11,270 nucleotides of DNA from assembly GCA_023416515.1 (NCBI GenBank), contig JAEZHP010000149.1, positions 1-11,270 on the forward strand, written 5' to 3'. The notes beneath the pieces were generated by a model. That model had not been told where the DNA came from, did not search any database, and saw nothing but the letters and a program-made list of their open reading frames with translations. Position 1 is the stretch's first letter, and every line of letters begins with the position of its first letter. This document shows, one piece after another, positions 1 to 6,012 of the stretch. This DNA is from Pseudomonadota bacterium. Its GTDB lineage: Bacteria > Pseudomonadota > Alphaproteobacteria > Sphingomonadales > Sphingomonadaceae. The position numbers and the translations under genes were made by a program.

Positions 1-144
1 CCGGCGCCGACGCGTCCCACCCCTGCCCCCGTCGTGTACCAGCCTTCACGCGGGCCGCAGAACGATCCTTCAGTGCCGAGTGGTCCGACCGTTCGTGTCG
101 CCCGCGGCAACAACGTGACGCTGGTTCCGGTCGGAGGCCGCTAA
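1..144 (+). CDS. cpaB: CpaB/RcpC pilus assembly protein, C-terminal end (5' truncated)
   Basis: Frame 1 is open from the first base to a TAA at 142-144, giving the last 47 residues of a protein. The piece is a proline-rich linker (PAPTRPTPAPVVYQPS) followed by the terminal block VRVARGNNVTLVPVGGR, which resembles the usual C-terminus of CpaB/RcpC proteins. CpaB is a periplasmic, inner-membrane-anchored component of Tad/Flp pilus machines, thought to work with the CpaC secretin. The anchor and SAF domain lie outside the window, so the identification rests on this short tail and on cpaC starting one base after the stop. The ribosome binding site of cpaC (GGAGG, 133-137) lies inside this coding sequence, so the two genes are probably translationally coupled. 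Confidence 0.8.
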   Translation, partial: PAPTRPTPAPVVYQPSRGPQNDPSVPSGPTVRVARGNNVTLVPVGGR

Positions 145-145
145 G

Positions 146-1660
146 ATGCTGAAACTGAACACTTCGCGCCGCCTCAGCCTGTCGGTCGCAGCGGCGCTCG
201 CGATGACCCTCACGGCTCCCGTGACGCCGGTCGTCGCGCAGCCGACCGTGACTCCCGCAGAGGATGTGACCCTGTCGGTCGGAACCGGCCGCCTGGTCCA
301 GCTCAACGGTGTCATGGCCGACCTGTTCGTCGCCAACGACAATGTCGCCGATGTCCAGGTGCGCTCCAACACGTCCGTCTACATCTTCGGAAAGGCGGCG
401 GGTCAGACCACCGTTTACGCCACCGATCGAAGCGGCCGGGTGATCTACTCGGCGTCGGTTCGGGTCGGTCAGAACCTCGGCTCGGTCGGCGAGATGCTCA
501 ATCTCGCCATGCCCGAGGCGGACATTCGCGCGACCCCGATGAGCGGCATGGTCCTGCTCACCGGCACCGTCGCCGGGCCCGAGGACGCCGAGGAGGCCCA
601 GCGCCTCGTCCAGGCATTCGTCGGCGAAGGCACCCAGGTGCTCAGCCGCCTTCGCACCGCGACCCCGCAGCAGGTCATGCTTCAGGTCCGCATCGCCGAG
701 GTCAGCCGCTCGCTCGTCCGCGACATCAACGCGAACCTGACCAGCCGCGACACCACAGGCGGCTTCCAGTTCGGAATCGGCCGCGGCGATCCCGGCGACA
801 TCACCTTCAACCCCACCACGGGCGCGGCCAGCCGGACCTTCAATGTGGCCGAAGGCCTGACGACGATCGCCGGGGCCGGCCGCCTCTTCGGTCTCGAGCT
901 GCTCGGCACGCTCGACGCAAACGAGGGCAACGGTCTCGTCAACATCCTCGCGGAGCCGACGCTCACGGCATTGTCGGGCGAGACCGCCAGCTTCCTCGCC
1001 GGCGGCGAGTTCCCGATCCCGATCTCGCAATCGCTTGGTGCGGTGACCGTCGAGTACAAGCAATATGGCGTTGGCCTCGCTTTCTCGCCCATCGTTCTGG
1101 ACAACGGTCGGATCTCGATGCGCGTCCGCCCGGAAGTGTCCGAGCTTTCGACTGAGGGCGCGGTTCGGATCAACGGTTTCCAGGTGCCGGCGCTGACCAC
1201 CCGCCGCACCGAGACCACGGTCGAGCTCGGCTCGGGCCAGAGCATGATGATCAGCGGCTTGCTGCGCAACGTCAGCAACAGCACGATCAACCGGATGCCG
1301 TTCCTCGGCAGCCTTCCGGTCATCGGCGCCCTGTTCCGGTCCAACGGCTTCCGCCGCGCCGAGACGGAGCTTGTGATCGTGATCACTCCTTATCTGGTCC
1401 AGCCGGTCTCGGCGAACCGCATCGCGCTGCCGACGGACGGCTTCCGCACTCCGAGCAACGGCGCGAACATCTTCCTCGGCCAGAACCAGGCCGGCCGCAC
1501 GGAGGCTCGTCCGGGACCGGTCGTAGGACCGCCCCAGACCGTCCGTCCCGGCATCGTGACCGGCCAGGCCGGTCCTGCGCCTGCGCAAAACACCCCCGCG
1601 GTGCAGACCGCCAGCGGATCGAACTCCGCTAGCGGCGCCCGTCCGGGCTTCGACTTCTGA
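146..1660 (+). CDS. cpaC: CpaC/RcpA outer-membrane secretin of the Tad pilus
   Basis: This 504-residue protein should form the outer-membrane channel of the Tad/Flp pilus. Residues 1-31 look like a Sec signal peptide (basic LNTSRR, hydrophobic core, probable cut after VVA). Residues about 36-107 match the secretin-associated N-terminal domain of pilus secretins. Residues about 112-170 look like a BON domain (LLTGTVAGPEDAEEAQRLV). The secretin core spans about 250-418, with VNILAEPTLTALSGETASFLAGGEFPIP spread over 265-292 and the C-terminal signature PFLGSLPVIGALFRS at 385-399, ending in ELVIVITPYLV. Residues 420-504 form a Pro/Gly/Ala/Ser-rich tail of unknown role. The ATG has GGAGG eight bases upstream and follows the cpaB stop by one base (TAAG-ATG). 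Confidence 0.95.
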   Translation: MLKLNTSRRLSLSVAAALAMTLTAPVTPVVAQPTVTPAEDVTLSVGTGRLVQLNGVMADLFVANDNVADVQVRSNTSVYIFGKAAGQTTVYATDRSGRVIYSASVRVGQNLGSVGEMLNLAMPEADIRATPMSGMVLLTGTVAGPEDAEEAQRLVQAFVGEGTQVLSRLRTATPQQVMLQVRIAEVSRSLVRDINANLTSRDTTGGFQFGIGRGDPGDITFNPTTGAASRTFNVAEGLTTIAGAGRLFGLELLGTLDANEGNGLVNILAEPTLTALSGETASFLAGGEFPIPISQSLGAVTVEYKQYGVGLAFSPIVLDNGRISMRVRPEVSELSTEGAVRINGFQVPALTTRRTETTVELGSGQSMMISGLLRNVSNSTINRMPFLGSLPVIGALFRSNGFRRAETELVIVITPYLVQPVSANRIALPTDGFRTPSNGANIFLGQNQAGRTEARPGPVVGPPQTVRPGIVTGQAGPAPAQNTPAVQTASGSNSASGARPGFDF

Positions 1661-1665
1661 TCATG

Positions 1666-1671
1666 AGAGGA
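1666..1671 (+). promoter_or_regulatory. Ribosome binding site that decides the cpaD start
   Basis: AGAGGA lies six bases before the ATG at 1678. An in-frame ATG also exists at 1663, but it overlaps this site and has no purine-rich sequence before it. Starting at 1678 gives a compact lipoprotein signal peptide beginning MRRLTSL, which supports the downstream start. Confidence 0.65.
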
Positions 1672-1677
1672 TTGACG

Positions 1678-2349
1678 ATGCGCCGCCTCACCAGCCTGAC
1701 CGCCATCAGCGTCCTCGCTCTCGGCGTCGGCGCCTGTGCGAGCAGCCCCGCCGGGCAGCTCACCGCGACCAACAATCCGAGCCTCTACTCGGTTCATCAG
1801 CCGGTCGTTCAGCACACCAACTTCGTGCTCGACCTCGACGCGTCGGGGGACCAGCTTTCCCCGTCGGAGCGGGCCCGCCTCATCGGCTGGTTCGAAGGGA
1901 TCGAGCTTCGCTACGGCGACCAGATCTTCGTCGAGGAGCCGCGTGACTATCCGTCGCCCGGGGCCCGTGTCGGAGTCGCCCAGGTGCTCGGCGAATATGG
2001 CATGCTGCTCCGCAACGGTTCTCCGGTCACCAACGGCAATGTCGCGCCGGGAACGGTTCGAGTGATCGCCAGCCGCGCCACCGCTTCGGTGCCCGGCTGC
2101 CCGAACTGGAACGATCCGCAACTCGTGCCGTCGTCCAACACGTCAGCCAATTACGGCTGTGCCCTGAACTCGAACCTGGCCGCGATGGTCGCCGATCCGA
2201 ACGATCTCGTTCAGGGCCGCCAGGGCTCGGTGGACAGCAGTGCCCACACCGCAGCCCGCGCCGTCCGAGTCTATCGTGAACGCCAGCCGACCGGCGCCCA
2301 GCCGCTCCCGGCGACGTCGACCAGCTCCACCTCGGGAGGAAGCAACTAA
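1678..2349 (+). CDS. cpaD: CpaD family Tad pilus lipoprotein
   Basis: With the start at 1678 the product is 223 residues. Residues 1-20 are a lipoprotein signal ending in the lipobox VGAC, so Cys20 should be lipidated and the protein held at the outer membrane facing the periplasm. The CpaD family signature is clear in the second half: VPGCPNWNDP at 138-147 and NTSANYGCALNSNLAAMVADP at 154-174 (the longer of these slightly diverse in the family). Cys141 and Cys161 could form a disulphide (inference). The last 20 residues are a Ser/Thr-rich tail. CpaD is thought to act with the CpaC secretin, and its position between cpaC and cpaE fits that. The gene ends TAA, one base before the cpaE ATG. Confidence 0.92.
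   Translation: MRRLTSLTAISVLALGVGACASSPAGQLTATNNPSLYSVHQPVVQHTNFVLDLDASGDQLSPSERARLIGWFEGIELRYGDQIFVEEPRDYPSPGARVGVAQVLGEYGMLLRNGSPVTNGNVAPGTVRVIASRATASVPGCPNWNDPQLVPSSNTSANYGCALNSNLAAMVADPNDLVQGRQGSVDSSAHTAARAVRVYRERQPTGAQPLPATSTSSTSGGSN
2335..2340 (+). promoter_or_regulatory. Ribosome binding site that decides the cpaE start
   Basis: GGAGGA sits inside the end of cpaD, ten bases before the ATG at 2351. The cpaE frame stays open upstream to 2240, but the extension overlaps cpaD by more than 100 bases and has a Pro/Arg-rich composition typical of an off-frame reading. The start is therefore placed at 2351. Confidence 0.7.
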
Positions 2350-2350
2350 G

Positions 2351-3640
2351 ATGAACGCGCCTTTTTCAGGCCGCGCCGCGGCGCTTCGGGATCCCTTCGC
2401 CGCCTTCGTCTGCGACGACGAAACGGCCGAACAGCTTCGTCCGATCGCGGTCGAGCACGGCTGGTCGCCCGAGAAGGTCAACAAGGGCGGTCTCCGCAAC
2501 GCCATCCAGACGCTCTCGGTGTCGGCGAGCCCGACCATCCTGTTCGTCGACATGTCGGAGTCGGGTGATCCCCTCAACGACATCAACGCGCTTGCAGAGG
2601 TGTGCGAGCCCGGCACGGTGGTGATCGCCGCCGGCCAGGTCAACGACGTTCGCCTTTACCGCGACCTCATCGCCAGCGGCATCCAGGAATATCTCCTGAA
2701 GCCGTTCACTCCCGATCATCTCCGCGACGCCTTCGCCAATGCGCAGCTGACCATTTCCGGTCCGCGCACGGCCGAAGCGGCGACCGACAAGCCCAACGTG
2801 ATGGCGGCGGTCGTCGGAGTCCGCGGCGGAGTCGGAGCGTCCACCCTCGCGACGTCCCTGGCCTGGCTGATGGGCGACAAGGCGAGCCGCTCGACGGCTC
2901 TGCTGGACCTCGACGTGCATTTCGGCACCGGCGCTCTCAGCCTCGACCTCGAGCCTGGCCGCGGACTCACCGATGCCATCGAGAATCCGGGCCGTATCGA
3001 CGGCCTGTTCATCGAGCGCGCCATGGTCCGAGCCAACGACCGGCTGTGCGTGCTGTCGGCCGAGGCCCCGATCAACCAGCCAATGCTCACCGACGGGTCG
3101 GCCTATTTCCAGCTGCAGGAAGAGATTCGCCACGCCTTCGAAGGCACGGTGATCGACTTCCCGCGCAACGTCATGGTGCAGTTCCCGCACCTGCTGACCG
3201 ACGTTCAGGTCGTCGTTCTGGTCGTCGAGTTCACCCTCGCCGCCACGCGCGACACGATTCGGATTCTGTCCTGGCTCAAGGCGAACGCGCCGCAGGCCCG
3301 GGTGATCATCGCCGCCAACCGCATCGTCTCGAGCGTCCAGGAGGTGAGCCGCAAGGATTTCGAGCAGTCGATCGAGCGCAGGGTCGACGTGGTCGTGCCC
3401 TTCGATCCCAAGCCGGCCGCTCAGGCCGCCAAGCTCGGTCAGCCGTTGGTCAAGGTCGCCAAGAGCTCGCGCCTCGCCCAGTCGGTGAACCAGCTGCTCA
3501 AGCTCACCCTCGAGCAGGCGGAAGACCAAGAGGAATCGGCGGCAGCACCGGCATCAACCTCGCTTCTCGGCAAGCTCGGCAAGTTCGGCATGCAGTCGCT
3601 TGCCAAGAAACAGTCGAAAATCGCGCTGGCCAAGTCGTGA
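2351..3640 (+). CDS. cpaE: CpaE/TadZ pilus localisation protein (atypical receiver plus MinD/ParA-like domain)
   Basis: This 429-residue cytoplasmic protein has two domains. Residues about 16-135 form a receiver-like domain. It keeps the acidic pair Asp22-Asp23, an aspartate at the phosphorylation position (Asp67 in LFVDMSE) and the Lys117-Pro pair, but reads IAAGQ where the switch Thr/Ser is expected. Residues about 149-400 are a MinD/ParA-like fold with a degenerate P-loop, GVRGGVGAST (156-165), in which both lysines of the deviant Walker A motif are replaced, followed by LLDLDVHFG (184-192). Such loss is usual in CpaE/TadZ proteins, which position the Tad machinery, often at a cell pole, rather than driving it. 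The C-terminal tail is Lys/Ser/Ala-rich. The gene follows cpaD by one base. The motor ATPase cpaF, expected next in many Tad loci, is not here. Confidence 0.93.
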   Translation: MNAPFSGRAAALRDPFAAFVCDDETAEQLRPIAVEHGWSPEKVNKGGLRNAIQTLSVSASPTILFVDMSESGDPLNDINALAEVCEPGTVVIAAGQVNDVRLYRDLIASGIQEYLLKPFTPDHLRDAFANAQLTISGPRTAEAATDKPNVMAAVVGVRGGVGASTLATSLAWLMGDKASRSTALLDLDVHFGTGALSLDLEPGRGLTDAIENPGRIDGLFIERAMVRANDRLCVLSAEAPINQPMLTDGSAYFQLQEEIRHAFEGTVIDFPRNVMVQFPHLLTDVQVVVLVVEFTLAATRDTIRILSWLKANAPQARVIIAANRIVSSVQEVSRKDFEQSIERRVDVVVPFDPKPAAQAAKLGQPLVKVAKSSRLAQSVNQLLKLTLEQAEDQEESAAAPASTSLLGKLGKFGMQSLAKKQSKIALAKS

Positions 3641-3706
3641 TCGAGACGGGCGTGACGCGCCCGAGTCGTATGCAAGCGGGCGCCGGGCGTTCGCGCGGGA
3701 GTTGAG
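3641..3706 (+). other. Intergenic spacer at the usual cpaF position, with a small GC hairpin
   Basis: This 66-base gap is the longest in the operon; the other spacings are 1, 17, 1 and 16 bases. It contains a perfect 6-bp stem (CGGGCG at 3647-3652, CGCCCG at 3658-3663, five-base loop) with no T-run after it, and the tadB ribosome binding site GGGAG at 3697-3701. No cpaF remnant or other coding sequence was recognised. The hairpin might be an intercistronic stabiliser or attenuator, or chance in GC-rich DNA. Confidence 0.4.
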
Positions 3707-4687
3707 ATGCCGGACACGACCATGCTGATCATCGGTGGCGGCGCGATCGGGCTGCTGCTCGTCCTGGGCAGCCTGTTCGCCGGGCCGTCCGCGGCCAAGT
3801 CGCAGGGCCGGCGGCTCGAGAGCGTGCGCGAGCGGCACAGCCGCTCTTCCGACGTCGCGACCCAGGCCCAGCTCAAGCGGATCATGGCCAACCGGTCGCA
3901 GACCAGCCGCGCCGAGGGCCTCGCCTCCTCTCTCATTCCCAATCCGGAGCTGCTGCGCCTGAGGCTCGAGCAGACCGGCAAGGGCTGGACCCTGCCGCAA
4001 TATGTCAGCGCGTCGGTCGGCCTTGCCGTGGTTACGTTCGCCGCCTTGTTCTTTCGCGGGGCGCCGGCGATCCTGGCCCTGTTCGTCGGGCTCCTTCTCG
4101 GCGCCGGCCTTCCCCACTTCATCGTCGGGAAGCTGGTCAAGAAGCGCAGCACCAAATTCACCCAGCGCTTTCCGGACGCGATCGAGCTGATGGTGCGCGG
4201 CCTCCGCTCGGGTCTTCCGATCTCGGAGACCGTCGCCGTCGTCGGCCAGGAAATTCAGGGGCCGGTCGGCCTCGAGTTCAAGGAGGTCGCCGACAAGATG
4301 CGCATCGGCAAGACCATGGAGGCCGCCCTCCAGGACACCGCCGATCGCCTGAAGACGCCCGAATTCCAGTTCTTCGTGATCAGTCTCGCGATCCAGCGGG
4401 AAACCGGCGGCAACCTCGCCGAGACGCTCGGCAACCTTGCCGACGTTCTGCGCAAGCGCGCGCAGATGAAGCTCAAGATCAAGGCGATGTCCTCGGAAGC
4501 CAAAGCGTCCGCCTGGATCGTCGGCTCGCTGCCGTTCATCGTGTTCGGCCTGATCTACTACATGAACGCGGGTTACCTCGCGCAATTCTTCGTCGACGAG
4601 CGCCTGATCATCGCCGGGCTCGGTGGCCTCGTGTGGATGGGAATCGGCGTGTTCATCATGGCCAAGATGGTCAATTTCGAGATCTGA
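3707..4687 (+). CDS. tadB: TadB, inner-membrane platform protein of the Tad pilus
   Basis: The 326-residue protein belongs to the type II secretion F (T2SSF) family. It has an N-terminal membrane segment (about 6-24), a basic linker, two membrane segments (about 100-143), the cytoplasmic T2SSF domain (about 152-280) and two closing membrane segments (about 268-287 and 300-318). Family features include RFPDAIELMVRGLRSGLPISE (154-174, continuous) and RETGGNLAETLGNLADVLR (231-249). TadB and TadC form the inner-membrane platform through which the motor ATPase drives pilin assembly. The ATG has GGGAG five bases upstream. The gene follows cpaE directly, where cpaF would normally intervene, and is followed by tadC after 16 bases. 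Confidence 0.94.
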   Translation: MPDTTMLIIGGGAIGLLLVLGSLFAGPSAAKSQGRRLESVRERHSRSSDVATQAQLKRIMANRSQTSRAEGLASSLIPNPELLRLRLEQTGKGWTLPQYVSASVGLAVVTFAALFFRGAPAILALFVGLLLGAGLPHFIVGKLVKKRSTKFTQRFPDAIELMVRGLRSGLPISETVAVVGQEIQGPVGLEFKEVADKMRIGKTMEAALQDTADRLKTPEFQFFVISLAIQRETGGNLAETLGNLADVLRKRAQMKLKIKAMSSEAKASAWIVGSLPFIVFGLIYYMNAGYLAQFFVDERLIIAGLGGLVWMGIGVFIMAKMVNFEI

Positions 4688-4703
4688 TGGAGCCGAGCGA
4701 ACG

Positions 4704-5702
4704 ATGACCACGCCCCCCGCCGGCCCTACCCTCCTCGGCATCGACCTGATCCTGGTCGCGACCTTGCTGTCGGCGGTCGCGACCTTCGCAGTGCTCGTCG
4801 CGATCTACGCGGTGACGACCGTGCGCGACCCCATGGCCAAGCGAGTCAAGGCGCTCAACGATCGCCGCGAGCAGCTCAAGGCGGGGATCGTCGCCTCGAC
4901 CAACAAGCGCCGCAAGAGCATCACCAATCAGAACGAGATGGCGGACAAGGTCCGCGGCATCCTCTCGTCCCTGAAGGTGCTCCAGACGGACCAGGTGCTG
5001 AAGGCTCAGCAGAAGCTGCTCCAGGCCGGAATCCGCTCGAAGGACTATGCCTTCGTCGTCATCTTCGCCCGGCTGGTTCTGCCGGTCGTGTTCGGCACTA
5101 TCATCATCGTCGGAGTCTATGGCCTCGGTTGGCTGTCCGACTGGACCCCGCTCAAGCGCTACGGGATCGTCGCGGGTACCCTGATCCTCGCCTACAAGGC
5201 GCCAGACCTGTGGCTGAAGAACCGGATCCAGAAGCGCAGCGACGCGATCCGCAAGGGTCTCCCGGATGCGCTCGACTTGCTGGTCATCTGCGCCGAGGCC
5301 GGTCTCACCGTCGACGCATCGTTCGGCCGGGTCGCGCGCGAGCTCGGCAAGGCCTATCCGGAGCTTGGCGACGAGTTCGCGCTGACCTCGATCGAGCTGG
5401 GCTTCCTCACCGACCGCCGAATGGCCTTCGAGAACCTTGCCCAGCGAATCGACCTCGACGCGGTCCGCGGGGTGGTCACGACCATGGTCCAGACCGAGAA
5501 ATATGGTACCCCGCTCGCCTCGGCGCTGCGCGTGCTGTCGGCCGAGTTCCGCAACGAACGCATGATGCGCGCCGAGGAGAAGGCAGCGCGCTTGCCCGCA
5601 ATCATGACGGTGCCGCTGATCCTGTTCATCCTGCCGACCCTGTTCATCGTCATCCTCGGTCCGGCGGCCTGTTCGATCTCCGACTCGATGCTTACGAAAT
5701 AG
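4704..5702 (+). CDS. tadC: TadC, second inner-membrane platform protein of the Tad pilus
   Basis: This 332-residue protein is the second T2SSF-family member, the usual partner of TadB. Membrane segments are seen at about 13-36, 116-139, 152-168 and 300-320. The T2SSF domain is about 184-310 and carries the family run GLPDALDLLVICAEAGLTV (185-203) and MVQTEKYGTPLASALRVLS (261-279). The start at 4704 is preferred: the frame is open back to 4623 but that part overlaps tadB and reads as off-frame sequence. GGAG at 4689-4692 is a rather distant ribosome binding site (11 bases). tadC is the last recognisable Tad gene here; no tadD, tadE/tadG or pilin gene follows. Confidence 0.94.
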   Translation: MTTPPAGPTLLGIDLILVATLLSAVATFAVLVAIYAVTTVRDPMAKRVKALNDRREQLKAGIVASTNKRRKSITNQNEMADKVRGILSSLKVLQTDQVLKAQQKLLQAGIRSKDYAFVVIFARLVLPVVFGTIIIVGVYGLGWLSDWTPLKRYGIVAGTLILAYKAPDLWLKNRIQKRSDAIRKGLPDALDLLVICAEAGLTVDASFGRVARELGKAYPELGDEFALTSIELGFLTDRRMAFENLAQRIDLDAVRGVVTTMVQTEKYGTPLASALRVLSAEFRNERMMRAEEKAARLPAIMTVPLILFILPTLFIVILGPAACSISDSMLTK

Positions 5703-5727
5703 TCACGGCTGCGGAACAAAGCCGGCC

Positions 5728-5766
5728 CTCCTCCGATTGAGCCTTTCAAAAGGCAGACCGGAGGAG
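5728..5766 (+). promoter_or_regulatory. Nested hairpin masking the ribosome binding site of the 79-residue gene
   Basis: CTCCTCCG (5728-5735) is an exact reverse complement of CGGAGGAG (5759-5766), which contains the GGAGGAG ribosome binding site of the ATG at 5773. Inside this 8-bp stem lies a second hairpin, GCCTT-TCAA-AAGGC (5741-5754 region, 5742-5745 paired with 5750-5753 at its core). In RNA the two stems could stack into one structure that hides the ribosome binding site. This could be a translational switch, such as a thermosensor, or could serve as the end of the tad transcript; there is no U-run. The pairing is seen in the sequence and the regulation is inferred. Confidence 0.45.
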
Positions 5767-5772
5767 TCGCAG

Positions 5773-6012
5773 ATGGGTTTCACCTTCACGCCCAACGAAT
5801 GGCTGGTGATCGGGCTGGCGATGCTGTTCGCCCTCCTGCTCGGGATGGCGCTGGCGGCCGGCGGCGGGCGCAAGCACAAGCTTCGCTACCGCGAGGAGAA
5901 CAAGCGCGCGACCGAGCTCGAGCGCGAGAACGTCAAGCTCCGCAAGGAACTGAAGGAGGCGCACGCCCTCCCCGGCTCGACTGCAGCCGCCCGCGACGAG
6001 CGGCGGGTCTAG
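5773..6012 (+). CDS. Small single-pass membrane protein with coiled coil, function unknown
   Basis: The 79-residue product starts MGFTFTPNEW, followed by one membrane helix (about 10-30, WLVIGLAMLFALLLGMALAA), a glycine/basic boundary (GGGRKHK) and a charged heptad-like helix (about 36-62, rich in Glu, Arg, Lys and Leu) that looks like a cytoplasmic coiled coil. The tail is short and polar. The ATG at 5773 has a strong GGAGGAG site six bases upstream, so it is preferred over a TTG at 5737 in the same frame. I recall similar small proteins in sphingomonads but assign no function. It lies 70 bases after tadC, so it may be cotranscribed with the Tad operon or have its own promoter. Its stop shares CTAG (6009-6012) with the stop of ppdK on the other strand. 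Confidence 0.75.
   Translation: MGFTFTPNEWLVIGLAMLFALLLGMALAAGGGRKHKLRYREENKRATELERENVKLRKELKEAHALPGSTAAARDERRV

Noticed and set aside
2240..2350. N-terminal extension of cpaE
   Set aside because: It overlaps cpaD by more than 100 bases, has off-frame composition and lacks a ribosome binding site, whereas 2351 has GGAGGA ten bases upstream.
2366..3529. Minus-strand open frame (387 codons) opposite cpaE
   Set aside because: cpaE is clearly coding, and the opposite reading is a low-complexity Arg/Gly/Asp/Glu-rich shadow.
3647..3663. Six-bp GC hairpin after cpaE as a terminator splitting the Tad operon
   Set aside because: No T-run follows, the stem is short, and tadB and tadC continue on the same strand with a good ribosome binding site.
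3554..4741. Minus-strand open frame (395 codons) opposite tadB
   Set aside because: It spans the cpaE end, the spacer and tadB on the wrong strand and shows no domain; the plus-strand genes have motifs and ribosome binding sites.
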